64,000 nucleotides of DNA, taken from assembly GCA_002729525.1 (NCBI GenBank), contig PBYI01000051.1, positions 99,273 through 163,272 of the forward strand, given 5' to 3'. Shown one piece after another: positions 48,169 to 57,292 of the stretch. Under the pieces are notes generated by a model that did no database searches, was not told the DNA's origin, and worked only from the letters and a program-made list of their open reading frames with translations. The stretch's first letter is position 1; each line of letters begins with the position of its first letter. Origin of the DNA: Nocardioides sp. (GTDB lineage Bacteria > Actinomycetota > Actinomycetes > Propionibacteriales > Nocardioidaceae). The position numbers and the translations under genes are program-made.

Positions 48169-49149
48169 GTGACCGAGCAGCCTCCTCCGCCCCCGCCGGG
48201 CGCACCCGGTGGGGGCGGCCCGTCTCCCGAGGGCGGCGCGACCGGCCCCACCGGCCCGACCACCTGCTACCGCCACACCGACCGGGAGACCGGCATCCGG
48301 TGCCAGCGCTGCGGGCGCCCGATCTGCCCGGAGTGCATGAACGAGGCCGCCGTCGGCTTCCAGTGCCCCGAGTGCGTGCGCTCCGGACGCAAGGAGACCC
48401 GCAGCGGCCGGACGACGTACGGCGGCGCGCGTTCGGCCGACGCCTCGCGGACGTCGTACGTCATCATCGGCGTCAACGTGGCCGTGTGGCTCGCGGTGCT
48501 CCTCACCGGCTACACCTCCAGCCACCTCATCGACGTGTTGGGTCTGCGCGGTGACGGGCTGTGCGAGGTCGGCGGGCGGTACTTCTCCGTCGGGCAGCAG
48601 CTGTGCGACACCCGCAACGGCGTGTGGCTGCCCGGCGTCTCCGACGGCGCGCTGTGGCAGCTGGTGACGAGCGCCTTCCTGCACGTGCAGATCTGGCACC
48701 TGGTCGGCAACATGCTCGGCTTCTACATCATCGGGCCGTTCGTCGAGCAGGCCGTCGGCCGGGCGCGGTTCCTGGCGATCTGCGCGGTGAGCGGGCTGGC
48801 CGGCTCGACCGCCGTGCTGCTGCTGACCAACCCGTACCAGCTCACGCTCGGTGCGTCCGGCATCGTCTTCGGCCTCTTCGGCGCCGTCGCGGTGCTGCTG
48901 TGGCGCTCCGGCGGTGACCTCCGCGGCATCCTCACGCTGCTCGCGATCAACGTCTTCATCACCTTCGCGGTGCCGAACGTGTCCTGGCAGGGCCACCTCG
49001 GCGGGTTCGCCGGCGGTCTGCTCGCGGCGGCCGCGATCGTGCTGGCGCCGCGTGGCGAGCGCCGGGCCCTCGTGCAGTGGAGCCTGCTCGCGGGACTGCT
49101 CGTGGTGGTGCTCGTGGTCGCCGGCCTGCGGGTCGTGGCGCTCGCCTGA
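48169..49149 (+). CDS. Rhomboid-family intramembrane serine protease
   Basis: The roughly 326-residue protein starts with a Pro/Gly-rich part, then a zinc B-box-like segment with two Cys pairs (CYRH, CQRCGRPICPECM and CPECV, about 28-65). About six or seven membrane helices follow, with the rhomboid catalytic GASGIVFGLFG (serine) and GHLGGFAGG (histidine), and the LWQLVTSAFLH and WHLVGNMLGF motifs. It cleaves membrane protein segments; substrates are unknown. The GTG at 48169 lies 25 bases after the cyclophilin gene. The upstream open frame is a shadow. Confidence 0.92.
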   Translation: MTEQPPPPPPGAPGGGGPSPEGGATGPTGPTTCYRHTDRETGIRCQRCGRPICPECMNEAAVGFQCPECVRSGRKETRSGRTTYGGARSADASRTSYVIIGVNVAVWLAVLLTGYTSSHLIDVLGLRGDGLCEVGGRYFSVGQQLCDTRNGVWLPGVSDGALWQLVTSAFLHVQIWHLVGNMLGFYIIGPFVEQAVGRARFLAICAVSGLAGSTAVLLLTNPYQLTLGASGIVFGLFGAVAVLLWRSGGDLRGILTLLAINVFITFAVPNVSWQGHLGGFAGGLLAAAAIVLAPRGERRALVQWSLLAGLLVVVLVVAGLRVVALA

Positions 49150-49159
49150 CGGTCACCCT

Positions 49160-49260
49160 TTGATCGAGCAGGTCGCTGACCTGCTGAACTACACGCATGT
49201 GTTTCTCCCCAGTTGTGGAGAGACCTGTGGACAACTCTCCGTCTGTGGAGAACGAACGAC
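49160..49260. other. Convergent gap with DnaA box and an oriC-like motif
   Basis: Between the ends of the rhomboid and crgA genes lies an inverted repeat (AGCAGGTC-gct-GACCTGCT, 49167-49185). Next comes GAACTACACGCATGTG (49186-49201), which is almost the same as GAACTACACGCGTGTG in oriC. An exact DnaA box TGTGGACAA follows at 49226-49234, together with two TGTGGAG half-matches. Confidence 0.6.
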
Positions 49261-49297
49261 GAAGGGCCCGCACGACCGGTGGTCGTGCGGGCCCTTC
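49261..49297. terminator. Strong hairpin terminator between rhomboid and crgA
   Basis: A perfect 17-base stem (49261-49277 with 49281-49297) has a 3-base loop, in a convergent gap. Confidence 0.88.
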
Positions 49298-49331
49298 GTG
49301 CTGAGCGGGTCGCTGGGAGCGAGGCGGTGGC

Positions 49332-49793
49332 CTACTCCCAGCGGGTGGCGAACACGAAGCCGACGGCCATGAAGCCGATGCCGACCACGAGGTTCTTCTG
49401 GTTCAGGTCGTTGAAGATCGCGAACGGCGACACGTTGTCGGCGATGTCCTGGGCGAGCGCGTAGTAGACGCAGATCCAGGCCAGGCCGACGAGGAAGCAG
49501 CCGAGCATCCCGACCACGACGCCGCGGCCGCGGCCGAGCGGGGTCGCGGGGTGCGCCGACACGATCAGGCCGACGAAGAACAGGCCGAAGCCGACGAGGA
49601 AGTTCCAGTCGCCGAGGTCCTGCATCCACGCAGGCCCACCGGGGGCCGGCTCGTTGACGACCATCGTCAGGTAGACGAGGTAGGCGATGCCCGCGAGCAT
49701 CAGCGCGATCGCCAGCGCGAAGCGGACGGTGAACAGGCTGCCGCGGTCGACGGGGTCGGCCGGGAGGCGGCGCGGGATCTTGACCTTGGCCAC
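49332..49793 (-). CDS. crgA: Cell division protein CrgA with two CrgA-like repeats
   Basis: The roughly 153-residue protein has four membrane helices, about twice the usual CrgA. Both halves have the CrgA pattern of helix, short outer loop, then a N/W-x-VGFG helix: first FALAIALMLAGIAYLVYLTMV with GDWNFLVGFGLFFVGLIVSA, then GMLGCFLVGLAWICVYYALA with NQKNLVVGIGFMAVGFVFATRW. CrgA binds FtsZ, FtsQ and PBPs at the septum. The GTG at 49793 has GAAGGAA upstream. It lies next to the pkn operon, as usual. Confidence 0.82.
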   Translation of the reverse strand: MAKVKIPRRLPADPVDRGSLFTVRFALAIALMLAGIAYLVYLTMVVNEPAPGGPAWMQDLGDWNFLVGFGLFFVGLIVSAHPATPLGRGRGVVVGMLGCFLVGLAWICVYYALAQDIADNVSPFAIFNDLNQKNLVVGIGFMAVGFVFATRWE

Positions 49794-49869
49794 GAGGGTT
49801 CCTTCGTCGTCGAATGAGGTCTGGGCGGGCACCGGGCGTGCCCCAGGTCCGGCGGTTACCTTAGTCGGC

Positions 49870-50703
49870 ATGTCCGCAGAACACCGCCCTGACCCGGCCC
49901 CCGAGCCGCGCGACGGTGCTGCGGACCCCGCGTCCACCCCTGCCCCCGAGGCCCGCCGGCGACGCGTGTGGCGCCTGGGCACCCCGCTCGTGGTCGTCGT
50001 CTGCGGAGCGCTCTTCGTCGTCAGCGCCTCCAGCAGCGACGGCACCGACCTCCGCCCGGGCCGCTACACCGACCTGGCCAGCCTGGTGCAGAACGAGTCC
50101 GACGACTACGCCCTGCTCCAGCAGCAGGCCGCCGACCTCAAGACCGAGGTCGACGCGCTGTCGGCGTCGGTCGTCGACAAGACCGTACGCCGCATCCGGC
50201 GCGAGGCCGACGACCTGCGCCGGCCCGCGGGGCTCACGGCTGCCCGAGGCCCGGGGATCCGCGTGGTGCTCTCCGACGCCTCGGTCGACAAGCTCGAGGC
50301 GGCGCTCAACGACCCCGATCTCGAGATCGACCGGTTCGTGGTGCACCAGCAGGACATCCAGGCCGTCGTCAACGCCCTCTGGGCCGGCGGCGCCGAGGCG
50401 ATGACGATCCAGGGCCAGCGGGTCGTCTCCACGACCGGCATCAAGTGCACCGGCAGTGCCGTCACCCTCCAGGGCGTGCCCTACCCGCAGCCCTACGTCA
50501 TCGAGGCCATCGGCGACCCGCTCCAGCTCGCGAGCGCCCTGGACGCCGACACCGACGTGGGCTACTTCCGCGTCGACGCCTCGCTGCCCGAGATCGGCCT
50601 CGGCTACGAGATGGAGCTCGAGGAGGAGGTCGAGGCGCCCGCCTTCGACGGGCTCCTCGACATCGGCTACGCCGTACCCCTGACGCAGGGCGCCGCGGGG
50701 TAG
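49870..50703 (+). CDS. DUF881-family protein
   Basis: The roughly 277-residue protein has a Pro/Glu-rich N-terminus, one membrane helix (about 37-55) and a short coiled coil (ESDDYALLQQQAADLKTEVDAL). The DUF881 outer domain follows: ARGPGIRVVLSDAS, VVHQQDIQAVVNALWAGGAEAMTIQGQRV and PYVIEAIGDPLQLASAL. Divergent from crgA. The family is common near crgA and division genes in Gram-positives; its function is not known. The ATG at 49870 fits; the upstream frame is antisense to crgA. Confidence 0.88.
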   Translation: MSAEHRPDPAPEPRDGAADPASTPAPEARRRRVWRLGTPLVVVVCGALFVVSASSSDGTDLRPGRYTDLASLVQNESDDYALLQQQAADLKTEVDALSASVVDKTVRRIRREADDLRRPAGLTAARGPGIRVVLSDASVDKLEAALNDPDLEIDRFVVHQQDIQAVVNALWAGGAEAMTIQGQRVVSTTGIKCTGSAVTLQGVPYPQPYVIEAIGDPLQLASALDADTDVGYFRVDASLPEIGLGYEMELEEEVEAPAFDGLLDIGYAVPLTQGAAG

Positions 50704-50739
50704 GTCCGCGGGCCGGACCGGACCGCCGCGCGGAAAGCC

Positions 50740-52785
50740 CTAGCCGCGGCCGCGGCCCCGTCCGGGGTTGCCGGTGAGACCGACCCCCGAGTTCCGCGCG
50801 GTCGGCGCGTCGGTCGGCAGGTCGGTGGTGGGGTCCTCGGTCGGGGTGTCGCCCGGCGGCGCGGCGCCGCCCGTCGACACGAAGATGTTGACGTCCGAGC
50901 CCTGCGCCAGCGGCTCACCCGACGACGGGATCTGGTCGGTCACCCGACCGGCCGCCTCCGTGGACGTCTCGTCGTAGCGGACCACGGGGTTGAACCCGCG
51001 GTCGCGGATCCGCTGCTCGGCGACCGACTGGCGCAGCCCGACCACGTTGGGCACCAGCTCGGGGCCGTCGGACACGAGGAGCGTGATCTCGGTGTCGCTG
51101 GAGACCTGCTCACCCACGTCGGGGGAGACGCCGACGACGGTGCCGGCGTCCTCGTCGCTGTCGGTCTCCTGGGTGCTGATGTTGCCCTCGGAGAAGCCGG
51201 CGCCGGTGAGGATGTCGATCGCGGAGTCGGTGCTCTGACCGACGACGCCCGGCGGGATCGCGATCGGCTGCTCGCCCTTGGAGACGACCAGGGGCACGGC
51301 GGTGCCCGGCTGCTCGGAGCTGCCGCCCGGCACGCCCTGGGAGATGACGCGGTTCTTGGCGACGTCGGCGGAGAACTCGCGCTTCACGGCGCCGACGGTG
51401 AGACCGGCCTGCTTGATCTGCCGCTTGGCGTCGGCCAGCCGGGCGCGGGTCACGTCGGGCACCTCGACGTCCTCCGGGCCGAGCGAGACCACGAGGTCGA
51501 CCGAGGTGCCGACGTCGACGTAGTCCTCGGCGGTCGGGTCGGAGCTGATGACCAGCCCGGCGTCGACCTGGTCGTCGTACTCCCGGTCGACGGCGCCGAC
51601 GGAGAGCTCGGACGTCGCGAGCTGGGCGCGGGCGTCGTCCTCGGTCATCGAGACCAGCGTCGGCACCTGCACCTGGTCGGGCGCGGGCGGGAAGAGCGAG
51701 TCCTTCACCAGGAACCACCCGGCCACCAGCAGCGCCACGACGAGCAGGCCGAGGAGCACCCACAGGCCGGTGCGCGGTCGCTGGTCGTCGTCGGTCGGGT
51801 CGGAGGTCACCGCCGTGGTGGTGCCGGTGGCGCCGGTCGGCTCGGCGACCGGGACGGGTGCGGCGTGCTTGGGAGCCGCAGCGCGCGGCGGCGGTGCGAC
51901 GGCGACCGGCCGACCCGCGAGGTAGCTCTCGATGTCGCGGCGCATCGCGCCCGCGGACTGGTAGCGGTCCTCGACCCGCTTGGCGAGCGCCTTGAGGACC
52001 ATCGCGTCGACCTCGGGTGGCAGCGCCGTGTCGTGGTCGGACGGCGGCGTGGGCTGCTCGCGGACGTGCTGGTAGGCGACGGCCACCGGCGAGTCGCCCA
52101 CGAACGGCGGCCGGCCGGTCAGCAGCTCGTAGAGCAGGCAGCCGGCGGAGTAGACGTCGGAGCGGGAGTCGACGGTCTCGCCGCGCGCCTGCTCGGGGGA
52201 GAGGTACTGCGCGGTGCCGACGACGGCCGCGGTCTGGGTGACCGAGCTGGCGGCGTCGCTGATCGCGCGGGCGATGCCGAAGTCCATCACCTTGACGTCG
52301 CCGGACGCGGTGAGCATGACGTTGCCGGGCTTGATGTCGCGGTGGATGATCCCGGCGCGGTGGCTGTAGTCGAGGGCGGAGAGCACGCCGCTGGTGATCT
52401 CCAGCGCCCGCTCGGGGAGGATCTTGCGCCCCTCGCGCAGCACGTCGCGCAGCGTGCGGCCGGCGACGTACTCCATGACGATGTAGGGCTGGCTGACGCC
52501 CGAGCCGTCGCTGGCGCGCTCCTCGCCGGTGTCGTAGACCGCGACGACGGCGGGGTGGTTGAGCGAGGCCGCCGACTGCGCCTCCCGGCGGAAGCGGGCC
52601 TGGAACGTCGCGTCGCTGGCCAGGTCGGTGCGCAGCCGCTTGATCGCGACGACGCGCCCCAGCCGGGTGTCGGTGCCCTTGCGGACCTCCGCCATGCCGC
52701 CACGGCCGAGCAGCTCGCCGAGCTCGTAGCGACCGCCAATCAGCACCGGCCCGGTGGGGCCGGTGCCCGCGTGGGTGTCACTCAC
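50740..52785 (-). CDS. pknB: PASTA-domain serine/threonine kinase PknB
   Basis: The 681-residue kinase has the domain at about 17-285: GRGGMAEVRKG, AIKRL (ATP lysine), IIHRDIKPGNVML, VMDFGIARA, GTAQYLSPEQARG. One membrane helix (about 345-365) is followed by four PASTA domains outside (about 370-640), which bind muropeptides or lipid II. The tail is Pro/Thr/Arg-Gly-rich. It controls wall synthesis and division by phosphorylation. It overlaps the pknA stop by 8 bases and is last in the fhaA-pknB operon. Confidence 0.95.
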   Translation of the reverse strand: MSDTHAGTGPTGPVLIGGRYELGELLGRGGMAEVRKGTDTRLGRVVAIKRLRTDLASDATFQARFRREAQSAASLNHPAVVAVYDTGEERASDGSGVSQPYIVMEYVAGRTLRDVLREGRKILPERALEITSGVLSALDYSHRAGIIHRDIKPGNVMLTASGDVKVMDFGIARAISDAASSVTQTAAVVGTAQYLSPEQARGETVDSRSDVYSAGCLLYELLTGRPPFVGDSPVAVAYQHVREQPTPPSDHDTALPPEVDAMVLKALAKRVEDRYQSAGAMRRDIESYLAGRPVAVAPPPRAAAPKHAAPVPVAEPTGATGTTTAVTSDPTDDDQRPRTGLWVLLGLLVVALLVAGWFLVKDSLFPPAPDQVQVPTLVSMTEDDARAQLATSELSVGAVDREYDDQVDAGLVISSDPTAEDYVDVGTSVDLVVSLGPEDVEVPDVTRARLADAKRQIKQAGLTVGAVKREFSADVAKNRVISQGVPGGSSEQPGTAVPLVVSKGEQPIAIPPGVVGQSTDSAIDILTGAGFSEGNISTQETDSDEDAGTVVGVSPDVGEQVSSDTEITLLVSDGPELVPNVVGLRQSVAEQRIRDRGFNPVVRYDETSTEAAGRVTDQIPSSGEPLAQGSDVNIFVSTGGAAPPGDTPTEDPTTDLPTDAPTARNSGVGLTGNPGRGRGRG

Positions 52786-54385
52786 CGGCCGTCACCTCCC
52801 GGCTGGCGGTCGCCGCGGCGGGGGACGACGGCGCGAGGGTGTCGGAGGCCGTCGGGACGTCGGTCGTCGGCACCTCGGTCGGGAGCTCGGTGGTCGGCTC
52901 CTCCGTGGGTGTCTCGGTGGTGGGCTCCTCGGTGGGCGTCTCCGGGGCCTCGCCCCAGAACGTCACCGTCACGACCGAGCCCGGCTGCACGGCACCGCTC
53001 GGGTTGACCGCGGTGACGAGCCCGTCGACGTCGGGGTTGGCGTTGTCGACGGCGTTGCGCTCGACCTGGAGGCCCAGCCCCTGGAGGTCGGCCTCGACCT
53101 GGTCGATCGGCTGGCCGACGTAGTCGCCCTCGTTGACCTGCACCGACTCCTCGGCGGTCGAGGTCTCCTCGGTGGGCTCGGTGGTCGTCTCGGTCTCGCT
53201 GGGGGTCTCGGACGTGGTCGCGGTGTCGGCGGCCGGCTCCTCGTCGTCACCGCCGGTGAGCAGCAGCGTGAGCACGACGGCCAGCGCCACGACGAGCACC
53301 ACCGCGGCCACGACGGGCCACGGGTTGCTGCGCTGCGCGGGCGTGGTGGTCGTGCTGGTGGTGACCGGGCCGGTGGGGTCCGGGGTCGGCGCCGGGCCGC
53401 CCACCGGCAGCACCTGGGTGCTGTTGTCGTCCGCCGCGGCAGCGGCACCCGCCGCGCCGAGGCCCGCCGCTGCACCCGCCGCTGCACCCGCCGCACCCGC
53501 GCCGGCCATCCCCAGGCCCCGGGCCGAGGTGCCGTCCGCCGACGGGTCGCGCAGGGCGGCCGCGAACGCCGCACCGTCGGCGTACCGCTCGGAGGGGTTC
53601 TTGGCCATCGCCCGGCGCACCACGCCGGCGAGGTCGTCGGGCACCGAGTCGGGCAGGTCGGGCACCGGCTCGCGGACGTGCGCGAGCGCGGTGGCGACCG
53701 GCGACTCCGCGTCGAACGGGCGGCGGCCGGCCAGGCACTCGAACGCGACCACGCCGAGCGCGTAGACGTCGGACGCCGCGGTCGCGGGCTTGCCCTCGGC
53801 CTGCTCGGGCGAGAGGTACTGCGGGGTGCCCATCACCGCGCCGGTGCGGGTGATCTGGGCGGCGTCGGCGGCGCGGGCGATGCCGAAGTCGGTGACCTTG
53901 ACGGTCTGGTCCTCGGTGACGATGAGGTTGGCGGGCTTCACGTCACGATGGACGATCCCGGCGCGATGCGCGGCGCCGAGCGCCTCGCCGACCTGCGCCA
54001 GCAGCAGTCGTACGGCGGCCGGGTCGAGCTCGCGGCCGTCGGTCAGCAGCGCCGACAGCGGCTGCCCCTCGACCAGCTCCATCACCAGGTACGGGCGCGG
54101 GTGCGGGTCGACGGACGTCGGGGCCTTCTCACCGACGTCGAAGACGGCTGCGATGCCCGGGTGGTGCAGCGCGGCGGCGTTGCGCGCCTCGGTCTCGAAA
54201 CGGGTGCGGAACATGGAGTCGTCGGCCAGCTCGGCCTTGAGCACCTTCACTGCGACCTGGCGGCCCAGCAGGGTGTCGGTCGCCCGCCACACCTGGCCCA
54301 TGCCGCCGGTGGCGATGCGGGAGTCGAGGCGGTAGCGCCGGGCGTCGTCGGCGAAGAGCTCCTCGCCGCCGGTGGTCTCGCTCAT
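52778..54385 (-). CDS. pknA: Serine/threonine kinase PknA with one PASTA-like domain
   Basis: In the 535-residue protein, the kinase domain (about 17-280) has ATGGMGQVWRA, VAVKVL, IVHRDVKPANLIV, VTDFGIARA and GTPQYLSPEQAEG. An Ala-rich linker precedes a membrane helix (about 350-372). Outside is one PASTA-like unit (VGQPIDQVEADLQGLGLQVE to GSVVTVTFWG), then a Thr/Glu/Pro repeat tail. Mycobacterial PknA has no PASTA unit. The ATG at 54385 lies 68 bases after the pbpA stop. Confidence 0.92.
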   Translation of the reverse strand: MSETTGGEELFADDARRYRLDSRIATGGMGQVWRATDTLLGRQVAVKVLKAELADDSMFRTRFETEARNAAALHHPGIAAVFDVGEKAPTSVDPHPRPYLVMELVEGQPLSALLTDGRELDPAAVRLLLAQVGEALGAAHRAGIVHRDVKPANLIVTEDQTVKVTDFGIARAADAAQITRTGAVMGTPQYLSPEQAEGKPATAASDVYALGVVAFECLAGRRPFDAESPVATALAHVREPVPDLPDSVPDDLAGVVRRAMAKNPSERYADGAAFAAALRDPSADGTSARGLGMAGAGAAGAAAGAAAGLGAAGAAAAADDNSTQVLPVGGPAPTPDPTGPVTTSTTTTPAQRSNPWPVVAAVVLVVALAVVLTLLLTGGDDEEPAADTATTSETPSETETTTEPTEETSTAEESVQVNEGDYVGQPIDQVEADLQGLGLQVERNAVDNANPDVDGLVTAVNPSGAVQPGSVVTVTFWGEAPETPTEEPTTETPTEEPTTELPTEVPTTDVPTASDTLAPSSPAAATASREVTAGE

Positions 54386-54452
54386 CGCGTCCTCCGTTCG
54401 GGGTGCGTGTGCGGGTGGGCGTGCTGCGTGCGGGGGAGGGGACGGGTCGCGG

Positions 54453-55904
54453 TCACTTCAGCACCGCCTCGGTGATGGCCTTGGCGATCGGTCCGCCGAG
54501 GGCGCCGCCGGCGATGTCGCGTCCGGGCGCCTCCTCGATCATGACCGCCACGGCGACCTGCGGGTCGTCGGCCGGCGCGAACGAGATGAACCACGCGTAC
54601 GGCGGGTCGTCGGTGCCACGCTGCGCCGTACCGGTCTTGCCGGCGACCGCCACGTCGGGGATCTGCGCCGCCGTCGCGGTGCCCTCGTCGACCGTCGACA
54701 CCATGACCTCGGTGAGCACCTCGGCGGTGTCGGGGTCCATCGCGGTGGAGATCTTGGTCGGGTCGGTGGTCTGCGCGTCGTACTCCGCCGACTGCACCTC
54801 CTCGACGACGTACGGGCGCATCACGTCGCCGTCGGCGGCGATCGCGGCGGCGACCATCGCCATCTGCAGCGGCGTCGCCTGCACCTCGAACTGGCCGAAG
54901 CCGGTCTGCGCGGTCTGCGACTCGTCGGGGTCGCTGGGGTAGACCGACTGCACCTGGCCGGGGAGGTCCTCGAGGTAGGTGGAGTTGAAGCCGAACTTCT
55001 CCGACTGCTCCAGCATCGCCTCGGACCCCACGTCGGCGGCCATCGCGGCGAAGGTGGTGTTGCAGGAGTTCTCCATCGCCTGGCGCAGGGTGATCTCGCC
55101 CGACCCGCAGTCGCGGCCCTCGTTGGTGACCTGCTTGGTGCTCAGCGGCAGCGTGTAGGAGTCGCCGCCCGGCACCATCGCGTCGGCCGACTTCTCGTAC
55201 TTCCCGGACTCCAGGCCCGCGGTCGCGGTGACGACCTTGAACGTCGAGCCCGGGAACAGGCGGGTCTGCACGGCCCGGTTGACCAGCGGGTCGCCGTCGT
55301 CCTTCAGCAGCTTCTGGTAGTTGCGGTCGTTGGCGCCGAAGTCGTGGCTGGAGAGGTCGTTGGGGTCGAACGTCGGCAGCGACACCATCGCGAGGATCTT
55401 GCCGGTGCTGGGCTCGAGCGCCACGACGGCGCCCTCGACGTCCGGGCTGATCGCCTTGAGACCGTCGTACGCCGCCTGCTGGGCGGCCGGGTCGATGGTC
55501 AGCTGCACGTTGCCGCCGCGCTTCTGCTCGTTGCTGAGCAGGTCGACGAGCCGGCGTACGAACAGGCGCGGGTCGTCGCCGGACAGCACGGCGTTCTGCG
55601 AGGACTCCAGGCCGGTGGAGTCGCCGAAGGAGAAGTAGCCGGTGAGCGGGGCGTACTTCAGCGGCTCGGGGTAGACGCGCTGGTACTGGTACTGGTCGTC
55701 GCTGGGCTCGCTCTCGGCGACCGGGGTGCGGTTGACCAGGATCGCGCCGCGCTCGCTGGCGAACGACTCCTCCTTGACCCGCCGGTTGCGCGCGTCGGCG
55801 TCGAGGTCGCCCGCCGCCCAGAACTGGAGGTACGTCGCGTTGAGCATCAGCGCGAGGAAGAGGATCAGCGAGAACGTCGCGAGGGTGCGGATCGGCTTGT
55901 TCAC
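54453..55904 (-). CDS. pbpA: Class B penicillin-binding protein PbpA
   Basis: The 483-residue transpeptidase has a membrane anchor at about 8-30, an N-terminal dimer/pedestal domain, and a transpeptidase domain with STFK (Ser about 220), SCN in ENSCNTTF and AGKTGTAQ. It crosslinks wall together with the glycan polymerase RodA coded upstream; the RodA stop overlaps its start by 4 bases. The ATG/GTG at 55904 gives normal length. Confidence 0.95.
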   Translation of the reverse strand: MNKPIRTLATFSLILFLALMLNATYLQFWAAGDLDADARNRRVKEESFASERGAILVNRTPVAESEPSDDQYQYQRVYPEPLKYAPLTGYFSFGDSTGLESSQNAVLSGDDPRLFVRRLVDLLSNEQKRGGNVQLTIDPAAQQAAYDGLKAISPDVEGAVVALEPSTGKILAMVSLPTFDPNDLSSHDFGANDRNYQKLLKDDGDPLVNRAVQTRLFPGSTFKVVTATAGLESGKYEKSADAMVPGGDSYTLPLSTKQVTNEGRDCGSGEITLRQAMENSCNTTFAAMAADVGSEAMLEQSEKFGFNSTYLEDLPGQVQSVYPSDPDESQTAQTGFGQFEVQATPLQMAMVAAAIAADGDVMRPYVVEEVQSAEYDAQTTDPTKISTAMDPDTAEVLTEVMVSTVDEGTATAAQIPDVAVAGKTGTAQRGTDDPPYAWFISFAPADDPQVAVAVMIEEAPGRDIAGGALGGPIAKAITEAVLK

Positions 55905-57292
55905 AGCTTGATCACCTGCGTCGACTCCTCGTCGGCGTCGGGCTCCTCGACCTGCGCGAGGTCGGGGAGCGGACGCCGCGCCTGGTCGGAGATCCGCAGC
56001 AGCAGGGCGACGATCACCCAGCTCATCACCAGCGACGAGCCGCCGTACGACAGGAACGAGGTCGTGAGGCCGGTGAGCGGGATGAGGCGGGTGACGCCAC
56101 CGATGACGACGAACACCTGCAGCGCGAAGATCGTGCCGAGACCGACGGCCATCAGCTTGCCGAAGTCGTCCCGCGAGATCAGCGCCGCCCGCAGCGCGCG
56201 CTCGACGATGAGGCCGTAGAGCACGAGCACCGCGAGGACGGCGGTCAGGCCGAGCTCCTCACCGATGGCGGCCATGATGAAGTCGCTCTCGACCTCGGGG
56301 ATGCGGGTCGGGTCGCCCTGGCCGAAGCCGCGGCCGATGAGCCCGCCCCAGGCCATGCCGAACATGCCCTCGACGAGCTGGTAGCTGTTCGCGCCCAGGT
56401 CGCCGTCGTAGTAGTCGAACGGGTGCAGCCAGGTGTTGAACCGGGTCTGCACGTGGCCGAAGGCCTGGTAGCCGAGGAACGCGCCGACCACGAACAGTCC
56501 GCCGCCGACGACCAGCCACCCGGGTCGCTCGGTGGAGACGTAGAGCATCACCAGGAACAGCCCGAAGAACAGCAGGCTCGAGCCGAGGTCGCGCTGCACC
56601 ACCAGGATGCCGAGGCTGACCGCCCACATGCCGAGGATCGGACCCAGGTCGCGCCCGCGCGGGAGGTCGACGAAGAGCACCCGTCGTCCGGCCAGCGCCA
56701 GCGCGTCGCGGTGGAGCTGGAGGTAGCCGGCGAAGGTGATGACGAGCAGCACCTTGGCGATCTCGCCGGGCTGGAAGTTGATGGGGCCGACCTGCACCCA
56801 GATCCGGGCGCCGTTGACCTCGTTGCCGATGATCGGGAGCTGCGGGGTGATGAGCAGGACGATCGCGGCCAGGCCGCTGGTGTAGGTGAAGCGCGACAGG
56901 ACCCGGTGGTCGCGGATGGCCACGAGGGTCACCACGAACAGCACCACGCCGATCGTCATCCAGCCGAGCTGGCGCCGGGCCAGGGCGGTGTCGAGGTCGA
57001 AGTCGAGCCGCTGGATCACCGCGAGGCCGAGGCCGTTGAGCGCGGCCACGACCGGCAGCAGCACCGGGTCGGCGTACGGCGCGACCAGGCGTACAGCGAC
57101 GTGCGCGGCGACCATGAGGCCGGCCAGCCACAGGCCGTAGCCGACGTAGTCGGCCGGGACCGTGCCCTCGACGCCGATGCCGACGGCGACGTACCCGCCG
57201 AGGCCGACGGCCAGCGCGAGCACGAGCAGGAACAGCTCCGCCCCCCGCCGGCGGCGGTGGACGAACCCGAGGAGCGAGGACGACTCGGCCAC
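55901..57292 (-). CDS. rodA: SEDS glycosyltransferase RodA (FtsW/RodA/SpoVE)
   Basis: The 463-residue polytopic protein has about ten or eleven helices. It carries the SEDS motifs GARIWVQVGPINFQPGEIAKV, VVQRDLGSSLLFFGLFLVML and, at the end, TRLIPLTGLTTSFLSYGGSSLVMSWV. It polymerises lipid II together with PbpA. The GTG at 57292 is immediately next to the phosphatase stop (57293), so translation is coupled. Confidence 0.95.
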   Translation of the reverse strand: MAESSSLLGFVHRRRRGAELFLLVLALAVGLGGYVAVGIGVEGTVPADYVGYGLWLAGLMVAAHVAVRLVAPYADPVLLPVVAALNGLGLAVIQRLDFDLDTALARRQLGWMTIGVVLFVVTLVAIRDHRVLSRFTYTSGLAAIVLLITPQLPIIGNEVNGARIWVQVGPINFQPGEIAKVLLVITFAGYLQLHRDALALAGRRVLFVDLPRGRDLGPILGMWAVSLGILVVQRDLGSSLLFFGLFLVMLYVSTERPGWLVVGGGLFVVGAFLGYQAFGHVQTRFNTWLHPFDYYDGDLGANSYQLVEGMFGMAWGGLIGRGFGQGDPTRIPEVESDFIMAAIGEELGLTAVLAVLVLYGLIVERALRAALISRDDFGKLMAVGLGTIFALQVFVVIGGVTRLIPLTGLTTSFLSYGGSSLVMSWVIVALLLRISDQARRPLPDLAQVEEPDADEESTQVIKL

